From contig OZ251223.1 in assembly GCA_965240325.2 (NCBI GenBank), positions 868,001-932,000 of the forward strand: 64,000 nucleotides of DNA. Direction: 5' to 3'. This stretch comes from Rebecca billardiae RCC1528 (Eukaryota > Haptophyta). A program made the position numbers and the translations under genes. This document shows, in pieces, positions 1-10,230 of this stretch (its first letter is position 1; each line of letters opens with the position of its first letter). Below the pieces are notes generated by a model. It was given only the letters and a program-made list of their open reading frames with translations, made no database searches and was not told where the DNA came from.

Positions 1-161
1 TATATATTTATACATCACCATTTCGGCATGGTGTGTATCGGCATTTGCTGCATGCTCGCATATATGCTGCAATACCTGCCCTCGCATGCACATCACGCAG
101 ACTGTGGGTGATGTTCGTCCATACTCAATGGCGTCGCGTCGCTCTTCATGCAGGAGGACAC
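1..161. repeat. 161-bp direct repeat, copy 1 (may extend left of window)
   Basis: This segment recurs essentially base for base at 796-956, an offset of exactly 795 bp. It begins with tatatatttatacatcacc and ends with gcaggaggacac, after which the copies diverge. The left boundary is cut by the window edge, so the true repeat may be longer. It could be the long terminal repeats of a short nonautonomous retroelement or one boundary of a tandem duplication; neither TG...CA ends nor a coding interior is visible. Confidence 0.85.
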
Positions 162-795
162 GTGGCGTTATAACGGAGTTATAACCGAGTGTGTCGGGAG
201 GCTGGAAAGGCAACGCGCAGCTGGTGGACAAGGGCCGCCATCGTCTTCTAGGTCCTGCAGGTAGTTGCAGTCGATTTCCGGAGCTCATCGGCCACGGAGC
301 TATCCTTTATCATCATCATGGCGGGCGCTGGTCCTTTCATATCGGCCAACCACACTGGCTCCTCTGTAAGTACCCGCTCCTCTCCACTATCCGGCGCTCG
401 AGATCATATACAAGGTCATCTTAAGTCGGCGTGGCAACTTACCAAAGTTCATATCAAGCAGCCCACCTAGCAGAGCTCGCTCGATCATCGGTTACACGAC
501 CTTTCGGGCCGAGCTGCTCATCTCTCGGCAGCCCCTGCTTCGGCCTGCGCATCTGCAAAGCCCGAGGTCCCGCCATCTCCTCTGCGTTCTTTGCTTGTGC
601 TCGTTGCGAAACCCGCCATCCGCCCCTGCAGCCTCCGTTGTGGTTGACAACCTTGTCGTCAGGCCTGTGAGTGCTGCGCTTGCCTGAGCCAGGGACCTTG
701 CTGCCACACGCTGGCGCAGTCTGCGCGCAGCTTTGGCACCGTCGGCTCAGTCGCTCTTCCCGTTCAGCCAGGGACAAATCCCCACCACGCGCAAG
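162..795. other. Unique spacer between direct repeats
   Basis: This 634-bp stretch lies between the two 161-bp direct repeats. It contains open frames on both strands (for example 454-891 on the minus strand) but none shows a recognisable domain or protein-like composition. If the flanking repeats are LTR-like, this would be the interior of a nonautonomous element. I see no RNA gene or promoter motif in it. Confidence 0.4.
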
Positions 796-956
796 TATAT
801 ATTTATACATCACCATTTCGGCATGGTGTGTATCGGCATTTGCTGCATGCTCGCATATATGCTGCAATACCTGCCCTCGCATGCACATCACGCAGACTGT
901 GGGTGATGTTCGTCCATACTCAATGGCGTCGCGTCGCTCTTCATGCAGGAGGACAC
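796..956. repeat. 161-bp direct repeat, copy 2
   Basis: This is the second copy of the repeat at 1-161, in the same orientation. Immediately after it the sequence enters a short TA run (957-970) that forms the tail of a retroelement fragment on the minus strand. Confidence 0.85.
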
Positions 957-2104
<1,148 letters not shown>

Positions 2105-2136
2105 TTTAACGTGCACACTTGGTTAATACAGTTATT

Positions 2137-2210
2137 GGCGGGCGTCCGGATCTCGCCTGCCTGAGCTGTGTGCCTGTGCGTCTCTGGACTCTTATTCTTA
2201 GTAAACGGTA
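2137..2210 (+). repeat. Dispersed short repeat R1, copy a
   Basis: This stretch contains ggcgggcgtc, ctcgcctgcctgagctgtgt and cttattcttagtaaac, a module found again at 44248, 46791, 47076 and 61362, always in plus orientation in this window. This copy has small insertions relative to the others. It is preceded by tttaacgtgcacacttggtt, which is the subterminal sequence of the MITE at 42842-43117 in reverse orientation. Confidence 0.7.
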
Positions 2211-2344
2211 CGTACTCAGTAGGCCACCGCGGTCTGACTAGTGTCAGTCAGACAGTCAGTAGACTAGTGAAGCTCCTGGGGTCTCCGGGTGCTAAGCACC
2301 GATGACCGAGTGCGAGCTCAGCCAGTCAGAGTCAGATCGCCGTG

Positions 2345-3268
2345 TCATCTTGCTAGCCCGCCGGCCGCACCCGCGCGGCAGATCTCGATGGGGAACGACT
2401 CTGTGAGGATGTGGCCGTCCACAAAGGAGATCACGAGACGGACCTCGAACTCTAGCCTGAACTGGCGTGTCACCACCGTGGGGCACGTGAACAGCCGGGG
2501 CAGGATCATGTGGATCGGGATCTCCCAGCCGCGGTGCACATCGCCATCAGCAACCTGGATGGACTGAATCTCGGTGGCCTCGCGCGCGTGGCCCTCTACA
2601 GACGAGGTCGTCTCGATGCGCACGAGCTGCGCCTCGATGGACTGCACCGACGCGTCGCTCTCGTCGATCCGCACCTCCCCCTCCACCGGTACCTCCATGG
2701 GGCACACCACGGAGTTGAGCTTGCCGGTGATGCGAAAGCGTGGCACCGGCCCTTTGGCCCTCACGACGCTGTCCACCGACTCGGGCACGATCGAAAAGGA
2801 CGCTGCCTGCGCTGCGCGCATGGGCTTGCCCTCGATGGGGACTGACTCGACGAACACTTCGAGCTCGTGTCGCAGGTTGGCCGCAAGCAGTGGCCGGCGC
2901 AGCTCTGCCGAGAGCATGTAGACAATGTTGATGAAGACACCATGGTACGTCTCGTATAAGGCGGGGCCGGTCGGGAGATCGAGCGAGAACGGCCATTCTG
3001 TACGCCCCTGCGCGAGCTTTCCGGCTGGACACAGCTCGATCGCGTTTGTCAGCAGCTCGATCGGCTTAGCGGCTGCGTTGAACACGTCAAAGAGCCCACT
3101 CGCCTTGGCGGAGAACTGCATCGAGACGTTTCCCTCCAGCTTGAGCTCGACGCCAGCATGTGTCAGTGGCGCTTCCATCGTGGCTAGCTCGAGCGCGACC
3201 ACGCCAGAGACGCTCTCGCCTGCACGGTAGACCTTACTGGAGCGATCGAGGCGCACGGTGACCGACAT
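2345..3268 (-). CDS. VPS26C: VPS26C (DSCR3-like) retriever complex subunit
   Basis: The protein of about 307 residues is an arrestin-fold VPS26 family member. Stretches such as YETYHGVFINIVYML, EIQSIQVADGDVHRGW, ILPRLFTCPTVVTRQF and FEVRLVISF match, position by position, the conserved core of DSCR3/VPS26C rather than VPS26A/B. In known organisms this subunit joins VPS35L and VPS29 in the retriever complex, which recycles cargo from endosomes to the plasma membrane. I chose the methionine at 3268 because the following VTVRLDRSSKVYRAGE aligns with the human N-terminus; an in-frame upstream ATG at 3307 would add 13 residues. No intron is needed. It is divergent from histone H2B, with 513 bp between start codons. 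Confidence 0.92.
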   Translation of the reverse strand: MSVTVRLDRSSKVYRAGESVSGVVALELATMEAPLTHAGVELKLEGNVSMQFSAKASGLFDVFNAAAKPIELLTNAIELCPAGKLAQGRTEWPFSLDLPTGPALYETYHGVFINIVYMLSAELRRPLLAANLRHELEVFVESVPIEGKPMRAAQAASFSIVPESVDSVVRAKGPVPRFRITGKLNSVVCPMEVPVEGEVRIDESDASVQSIEAQLVRIETTSSVEGHAREATEIQSIQVADGDVHRGWEIPIHMILPRLFTCPTVVTRQFRLEFEVRLVISFVDGHILTESFPIEICRAGAAGGLAR

Positions 3269-3781
3269 GCTGAAGCGCCCGAATTCCCGAAATTTCGCAG
3301 GCGGCACAAATGTCCCGTGTATTTATTAACCGTTTATTTATTGACGGATTTAAATCGCGCATCAACTTTCTGCCCGCTCGTCCGGACTTTCAACTTGAGA
3401 CGACAAGAACGGGACTAACAGGACTCCGCAGAGGCTTTGGGTGGGCGCCGTCCACACGGCGCAGGTGGCATCGAGCAGCGGCGGCGGACAAAGCACCCCA
3501 CCCAGCAACCAGCACAGCGGCACCCGCCAGCCTTCTCGGTGCGCGCTCGACGCGGCGCGCGCTCCACGCGAGCAGCTCCGCGGGCGAGGGGAGGGGTGGA
3601 CGCGCCGTGCGTCATGCCACACGATGTGTGCTCTGCAGTGCACGCGCTGTCGCCGCTCCGTCCACGCCTCCCTCGACTCGCCACACAGCTTGCGCGCGGC
3701 GCGCGCGATCGATTTGACTTACCATGCGCGATCGCGCGTCGTCATGGACCCCGCACCTCTCCTGCAGCAGACACCACAGAC
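3269..3781. promoter_or_regulatory. Shared intergenic region VPS26C / H2B
   Basis: These 513 bp separate two divergent start codons and must hold both promoters. An AT-rich patch (tttattaaccgtttatttatt, near 3320-3345) lies close to the VPS26C side; no clear TATA box precedes H2B. The long open frame running from 3437 into H2B is not conserved-looking upstream of the histone start. Confidence 0.45.
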
Positions 3782-4147
3782 ATGCCGGCGAAGAAGACTC
3801 CGTCTAAGAAGATCGTCAAGAAGTCGGTCAAGAAGTCCGGCGACAAGAAGAAGAAGTCGAAGAAGCGCACCGAGAGCTACTCCTCGTACATCTACAAGGT
3901 GCTCAAGCAGGTGCACCCGGACACGGGCATCTCGTCCAAGGCAATGTCGATCATGAACTCGTTCATCAACGACGCGTTCGAGAGGATTGCGACCGAGGCA
4001 GGCAAGCTCGTGCGCTACAACAAGAAGGGCACGCTCTCGTCGCGCGAGATTCAGACAGCGGTGCGGCTGATCCTGCCTGGTGAGCTCGCCAAGCACGCAG
4101 TCTCGGAGGGCACAAAGGCGGTGACCAAGTACACGTCAAACGCGTAA
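3782..4147 (+). CDS. H2B: Histone H2B
   Basis: The 121-residue protein has a lysine-rich tail ([14 protein letters not shown] onward, about residues 1-29) followed by the H2B histone fold: [36 protein letters not shown] and TRYT-like C-terminal AVTKYTSNA. It pairs with H2A in the nucleosome core. The start at 3782 gives the canonical short tail; an in-frame extension to 3437 is low-complexity and unlikely. There is no intron, as usual for core histones. Downstream I see a small cagccgagctg stem but not the classical animal histone 3' stem-loop, so the transcript may be polyadenylated. Confidence 0.97.
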   Translation: MPAKKTPSKKIVKKSVKKSGDKKKKSKKRTESYSSYIYKVLKQVHPDTGISSKAMSIMNSFINDAFERIATEAGKLVRYNKKGTLSSREIQTAVRLILPGELAKHAVSEGTKAVTKYTSNA

Positions 4148-4439
4148 GCGGGCAGCCGAGCTGTCTTTGTTGTGGCGCGCAGCTTTCGATCGAGATCTAT
4201 CGCCGTGCGTACTCGCACGTTCGATGAGTGCGCTGCCTGAGGACGGGTTGAGGACATGCCGCGCGGCGGCGCTGAGTTCACGGTCGCGGAATCGGCGCTG
4301 CGCCAGGGCAATTGTTCGCTCCATCGCCCTCAGATCAGGCAGCCAACTCGACTTCACTGATGATGTGTGACACGTGATGACTATATTCTGGAATCTTGTT
4401 ACCAGATAACTACTAGATAGCATCGTTCTGACGGACTTA

Positions 4440-6710
4440 CAGGTAGTGCTATGGCCTATTAATATTTCTGGACGGAACTAATCCAAGTAGCTCTCACGTC
4501 CAGCCATGGCGGACTAGCCCGCCCACGATGCCACCACGCGAACCAGCGTGGAGTTAAAGGTAGGCACACGAAGTCTCATCGTCATCGGCCATCGCGTTGG
4601 TGAGCAACGTGCTCGACTTCGTCATAGCCCAGATCTGGGCACATGCCGTTTTCTGGACAAACCGTGGACGTGCGGTCGTGAAGCTGTGCGCGCATGTTGG
4701 GTGGGCCAGGAATGCTTGAGACCGGACAGGAAGGGCCGCAGTAGCTCGCTGGACTTACTTGACGACCTAGTCCAGGCATATACCACGCGTTCTCTGCTCC
4801 ACTAGTCCATTCACCTGCGTTCGGTGCCTGGCACATGCTACGCGTTCTCACAAAGCACCCGCGTTGTCATGCAGCTATCTGATAGCTCAGCTCTGCACGC
4901 GATCAGTCTCATCAGCCGACCATGTGCTAGATCACCAGTTCTGTGAGCCCACGCCCTCCTGCGACAGCGTCGCCACCCACTCCGGGGTAACCGTGATGCG
5001 CTGCTGCGCGCGGCCTGAAGCGGCGCGCCGTCGGCGTCGGCATGCTGACGCCCCTGTGTCCGGATGCCGCTCGGCGCGGAGCACCGGCCGTGACACACGA
5101 GACAGACGAGTACCCGTCTACCCGAGCAGTCTCGTCCCGGCCGATCATCTATCAAAGACTAGGCTTGTCATCACTCCGCTGCGGCGAGTCGTTAACGACA
5201 GCTACCCCCGTGATACAAACCTACTGCTAGGGTCTAAGCGTCATCCATCGTGATCGTCGTGTCGATGTCGATGACAGCCTCCGAAGGCGCACCCACGAGA
5301 TGCGGCTGGCACTTCTGCTTCTTGCATGCCGTCTTCTGCACGCGCCTGCAATGCGGACAGAAGTGATGCGTCCGGCACGTGCACGTCGCGGCCGAATCTG
5401 CGCCGCACGCGCATGGCTCAGCCGAGTTGGCGCGCGCCCTCTCGCAGGCCTTGAAGGCGCGCTCGAGCGCATCGCGCTGGTCGACGTTCGCAGCTGCCGC
5501 GGCCTCGGTCTCGGCGCGCCGTGCCGCCTTCGCAGCGCGCTTTGCCTCGGCATCGGCGGCCGCCGTCACAGCCGCCTGATCGGCTGCCTCCTGGCCCTCG
5601 AGGAAGCAGACCAGCTCGGCCGAACCGAACTTCTCCTTGTTTGCGCGCTTCCGGCCGCCCTCGACCTTCTTGCCCACGACGTCGAACGGCAGCAGCGCCT
5701 CCGCCTCCTCGGCGTTGGGCATCTTGACCGTCGTCTCGTGCCACTTGATCTGAGCACGGAGGCTCTCGATCACCGTCTGCTGCTCGGAGAGACGGTGATG
5801 CAGGTCGAGCGTCGAGCCGGCACGGTGGGTGGAGGACACGGGCGTGTACTCGGCCGGGATGCCACCGGCGCCGTAGTCGATCGCGCGGCGCACCGCACCG
5901 CGGTGGCCGGCGCCCTCCGCGGCCGCGGGAGCAGCCTCGAACACGCGCTCGGGGTTGAGTAGCAGATCGGCGACCGCGAACTTGTCTTGCTGCATCAAGC
6001 CGATGTCGACGCCGCTCGCGGTGATGCCGCAGCGCTTGAAGGCGCCGATGACGCTCTCTTTCTTACAGAAGCCCTCCCACGAGTGCCCAGGAGAAGGTGG
6101 AAGTCGCGCTTCGAGAGAGACTTCTTCGCGCCCTCGCCCGCGCCGCGTCGCCGCCCCTCCTCGGCCGAGTCGTCGCCCCCGTCGCCGTCGTCGTCGCTGC
6201 CGCCCTCATCATCGTCGTCATCGCCGTCGCCGTCGACTGCATCCTCGAGGTTGATCTCATCGTCGCCGAGATCGGCGCGCACCTCGCGCATGCGCTGCGC
6301 GAGCAGCTTCGACTGCTGGTAGCGCGCCCACTTCTTGGTACTCACCGAGCAGTAGTAGTGCAGCACCTGGTTGATCTGGTCGAGCGGCTGCGTCAGCCCC
6401 GTCGTGTCCGGCGGGCTGAGGTAGACGTGATGAAGGCGGGCCACCGATCCGAGCTGATCGCGCGGTCGACCGCGCCCTTCGCACGCCCCGCGTCTGCCTC
6501 ATCGCGGCACCACTTCAGCGCCGTGCGCAGCTGCCGCTGCTTCTCGTCGTGGTTGGACTTGTTCATGGCGTACTCCGCCTGGTTCCGGGGGTTGGCGATG
6601 CGCGCTGCTGGCGTCTTGCGCCGCTTGGCGGGCGACTCGTCGGTGCGCTTCACCATGGCCACGCGCTTGTCCAGAAAACGGCATCGTCCAGAAATAGGCC
6701 ATAGCACCTG
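4440..6710 (-). mobile_element. pogo/Tigger-like DNA transposon, 2.27 kb, TA target duplication
   Basis: The left end reads TA-CAGGTAGTGCTATGGCCTA in plus sense at 4438, and the right end, reverse complemented from 6712, reads TA-CAGGTGCTATGGCCTAT. Both continue with TTTCTGGACG, so these are imperfect terminal inverted repeats of about 30 bp flanked by TA. A further ttttctggac copy lies near each end (about 4651 and 6674), possibly subterminal transposase-binding repeats. The body contains a degenerate DDE transposase on the minus strand. CAG-starting ends plus TA duplication fit the pogo/Tigger branch of Tc1/mariner. Confidence 0.75.
5234..6656 (-). pseudogene. Broken DDE (CENP-B/pogo-type) transposase
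   Basis: Three minus-strand pieces in different frames make up this gene. The first, from the ATG at 6656 to about 6430, is a basic N-terminus (MVKRTDESPAKRRK). The second, from about 6444, contains VYLSPPDTTGLTQPLDQINQ, the segment around the last catalytic Asp of DDE_1 transposases. After a frame shift near 6085 the third reads HSWEGFCKKESVIGAFKRCG, then QQDKFAVADLLLNPERVF, ending in a Cys/His-rich tail (CACG, CTCRTHHFCPHC, CKKQKC) that may bind zinc. The bulk of the catalytic core, including the first two acidic residues, is missing at the 6440 junction. It is therefore an internally deleted, frameshifted copy. Confidence 0.7.
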
Positions 6711-6712
6711 TA

Positions 6713-7163
6713 CGACGAGTTACATTAAATTTTTAATAAAGGGCACCGCGACCGCCCATCCGCCGTCCCGGCGTCAGTCCCGCGTCCGCCCGTGGCGCGC
6801 CGGGCCCGAGGCGCCCCGACTCCCGAGTGTTGCCGAGCCGGCGGTCAGACTCTCAGTATATCTACTACTATACGGTATATATATACTATATACTGACTAT
6901 GCTAGTAGTCAGTCGTACTCCGAGTGTGACCGCCGGACGGTTACTTGGCATCGCGGGGCCGCCCGGGCGGACGCCGAGCCCGTCCGGGGCCCGCGTCGCC
7001 GTCAGCGTGTCAGTCAGTGACCCCGTCCCCTGACCCCGGTACTACCGCGACGGCGATACGTCCGCGGCCTCCGGGTCCGCAGGACCGCCACCGGGAGCGG
7101 GTACGCCGGCGCGGCCTGAGCCGGCCGACCGAGCCCGACTGGCGGACGAGCTATGGCCTGTGG
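6713..7163. other. Intergenic, no gene seen
   Basis: This 451-bp stretch lies between the transposon end and the ClpB stop codon. It has an AT-rich patch (tatatctactactatacgg and tatatatatactatatactg, about 6855-6900) inside otherwise very GC-rich, proline/arginine-coding-looking sequence. No conserved open frame or RNA is evident. Confidence 0.5.
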
Positions 7164-9208
7164 CTATGCTGCGCTGCCATCGGGCTGCGGGGCCGCCTGC
7201 TCGTCGTCATCGTCGTCAAAGTTGGCCTCGATGGTGATCTCGAGCACGCTCGGCTCTTCTTCGAAGGCCTGGTCGGATGGCGCCGTCGTCGAGCCGCCCC
7301 AGAACGAGGTGGCCTTGGCCGCGGGCGGCGGCGGCGGGCGCTTCGCTGGCGTGTCGATGGTAACGGCCGCGCTCGTCATATCCCCCAGCTCGATGAGCTT
7401 GCTCGCGAGTGGGTTGATGACGTGCTGCTGAATCGCACGCCGCACGGGCCGCGCGCCGTACACGGGGTTGTACCCTGGCGCCGACGCGGAGCCATGCGGT
7501 GCACGCGGCGCGCGGCGGGCGTCGCGGCGGGCGCAAGAAGGCGTGTGCGCTCGTGAGGGCCTCGCGCGCGCGCGCGCACGCAGCGCGGCTGATGCGCGCG
7601 GGGCGCTCGCCAGGCGCGTGGGGCCCGCTCTGCCGCGCACCGACATCTGCGAGCCACGCCGTGGCGGCATCAGTCAGCTCCAGGGTGATGCGGCGGCCCT
7701 GCAGCCGCGCGGCGGCCTTGCTGATCTCAAGGCGCGTGATCTCGGCGATCTGCTCGCGCGAGAGCCGGTTGAAGAGCACGATCTCGTCCAGCCGGTTGAT
7801 GAACTCGGGCGCGAGGTGCGCGCGCACCTCCTCCATCACCGCGCCGCGCGCCGACTCGGCGGGCTGTCCCTCTGGCAGCTTGGCGAGCGCGTCGGCGCCC
7901 AGGTTGGAGGTCATCACGATCAGCGTGTTCGCGAAGGAGACGCGCTTGCCCGCCGAGTCGGTGAGCTGGCCGTCGTCGAGCACCTGCAGCAGCAGCGTGC
8001 CCACGTCCCTGTGCGCCTTCTCGAACTCGTCAAACAGCAGCACGCAGTACGGCCGGCGGCGCACCGCCTCGGTGAGGATGCCGCCCTCGTCGTATCCGAC
8101 GTACCCGGGCGGCGCGCCGACCAGCCGCGAGACGGAGTGGCGCTCGGAGTACTCGGACATGTCGATGCGCGTCATCGCGCTCTCCGCGTCGAAGAGCTGC
8201 TGCGCCAGCGCCTTGCACAGCTCCGTCTTGCCCACGCCCGTCGGCCCGACAAAGAGGAACGCGCCGAGCGGCCGGTTGGCGTCGTGCAGCCCGGCGCGCG
8301 CGACGCGCACGGCGTCGGACACGCACGTGACGGCGCGCGGCTGGCCCACCACGCGCTTGGTGAGCGTGGCCTCGAGGCTGACGAGCTTGTCGCGCTCGCC
8401 GCGCACGATGCGGTCGACGGGCACGCCCGTCGATCGCGCCACCACCTCCGCCACCGTGTCCGCCGTCACCTCGTCCGAGAGCAGCCGGCCGCGCGCGCCG
8501 CTCGCCACCTGCGTCTCGAGGGCGGCCGAGCGCGCCTCCAGCTCGGGGATCACGGCGTGGCGCAGCTCGCCGGCGGCCATCAGGTCGCCGTCGCGCTGCG
8601 CGCGCTCGAGCCGGCGCCGCGCGTCCTCGAGCTCGAGCTGCGCCTCCTTCTGCGCCTCCACCGCCGCGCGCTCCTTGGACCAGCGCCGGTTGAGCTCGTC
8701 GGCGCGCGCCTGCCGCTCGCGCAGCTCGGCCTCGAGCACCGCGCGCCGCTCGGCCGACGGCGCGTCGGACTCGCGGCGGAGGGCCTCGAGCTCGATCTGC
8801 GCGACGAGTATCTGCCGGTCGAGGTCGAACAGCTCCTCCGGCTTCGACTCGCGCTGCAGCCGCAGCCGGCTCGCTGCCTCGTCGATCAGATCGATCGCGG
8901 AGTCCGGCAGCTTGCGCTCCGTCAGGTAGCGCTTCGCGAGCGTCGCCGCGGCCACGAGTGCGCCATCCTTGATGCGCAGGCCGTGGTGCGCCTGGTACTT
9001 GGGCTTGAGGCCCCGCAGGATGGTGACTGCCGCCTCGACGGACGGCTCCTCGATCACCACCGGCTGAAACCGCCGCGCCAGCGCCGCGTCGCGCTCGATC
9101 TGCCGGTACTCCGCGATGGTCGTCGCGCCCACGCACGAGAGCTCGCCGCGCGCGAGCGGCGGCTTCAGCAGGTTGGACGCGTCGACCGCGCCCTCGGCGG
9201 CGCCCGCG

Positions 9209-9248
<40 letters not shown>

Positions 9249-9880
9249 CCCCCTCCGACTCCATCACGTGCTTCAGCACCCCCTTCAGCCGCTCCTCGAA
9301 CTCGCCGCGAAACTTGGCGCCCGCAACGAGCGATCCGATGTCGAGCGTGAGCACGCGCTTGCCGCGCATCGAGTCGGGCACCTCGTTGTTCACGATGCGC
9401 TGGGCGAGGCCCTCGACGACGGCGGTCTTACCCACGCCCGGCTCGCCGATAAGCACCGGGTTGTTCTTCGACCGCCGGCTGAGCACCTGCAGCGTGCGTC
9501 GGATCTCCTCGTCGCGTCCGATCACCGGGTCTGTGCGCAAGCGCGCGCAGGACGGCGGACGCGAGCGGGCCGCGCCCGGCGGCGGTGGAGAGGACGCGTC
9601 TTAGAGTGCTCGGCGTGTCCCAGGGCACCGCGCCGCACGTGGCTCGCAGCGCGAGTGCACGCGCCGGCAACGCGCGCGCACCGAGCTTCCCTTCGCGCGC
9701 CGCGGCTGTCAAGTCGATGCCAAACTTGTCGAGCGCGCCAGGCTTGGGCTTGGCTGGGCGCGTGGGCGGCACGGACGGTGGAGCGGCCGCGCGTGTGGAC
9801 AGCTGCGCCCGGGCAACAGTCCTCACTACCGCTGGTGGGCGGGCACGGAGGAGCGCGCCGCGACACGTCCTCGCAATCAT
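7164..9880 (-). CDS. CLPB: ClpB/Hsp78-type AAA+ disaggregase, organellar
   Basis: Three exons, 9880-9682, 9530-7641 and 7474-7164, join into 799 residues. The N-terminal leader [16 protein letters not shown] is arginine-rich and lacks acids, like a mitochondrial presequence, and is followed by [17 protein letters not shown], so the bacterial ClpB N-domain is absent as in mitochondrial Hsp78. AAA module 1 has GEPGVGKT (K101) and FIDELH; a coiled-coil middle domain follows; module 2 has GPTGVGKT (K501), [10 protein letters not shown] and the C-terminal [16 protein letters not shown]. ClpB hexamers thread aggregated proteins with Hsp70. Introns are 151 and 166 bp, both starting GTGCGCG; both splices restore conserved sequence exactly (KL-DPVIGRD and [12 protein letters not shown]). 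The tail ends in an acidic patch (FDDDDDEQ). Plastid targeting is possible but less likely from this leader. Confidence 0.93.
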
Positions 9881-10230
9881 GCCCAGCGACGGCTGGCGCC
9901 TGGCGGATGCACAGCAGCGGTCTAGCGTAGTCCGGCTTCTCACGGCGCAAAGTCCGGTGCATCGAGGACGGGTAGTCGGGTATCCGGGGACGTTTCGGCT
10001 CTTTGCCGACAGCGCCGTCTCGCGGGTGAAGTACAGCGCGGGTAAACATTGTGTCGAATACTGTATATCATTCTGTCGTGTGAATAGAGAAGCGCGGCCG
10101 CGAATAGTCACATCTACAAAGTCAAGCGAGCCCCGCGCCGCCGCCGGGGCTGCTCACAAGTGCCGTGCTTGCTTGCTATTGTGCCGCTTGCGGGCGGTCG
10201 CAGGCCACAAGTCTTGGCAGCCTGCGCGTG
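9881..10230. promoter_or_regulatory. Shared intergenic region ClpB / metzincin
   Basis: The 350 bp between divergent start codons contains an AT-richer stretch around 10045-10120 but no clear TATA box or heat shock element triplet that I can support. Confidence 0.4.

Noticed and set aside
4148-4200. Histone 3' stem-loop after H2B
   Set aside because: Only a short cagc/gctg stem is present; the conserved animal-type loop and flanks are missing.
7468-9930. 820-residue plus-strand open frame opposite ClpB
   Set aside because: It is an antisense shadow produced by GC-rich codon use; it has no domains, and the minus strand encodes a convincing ClpB.
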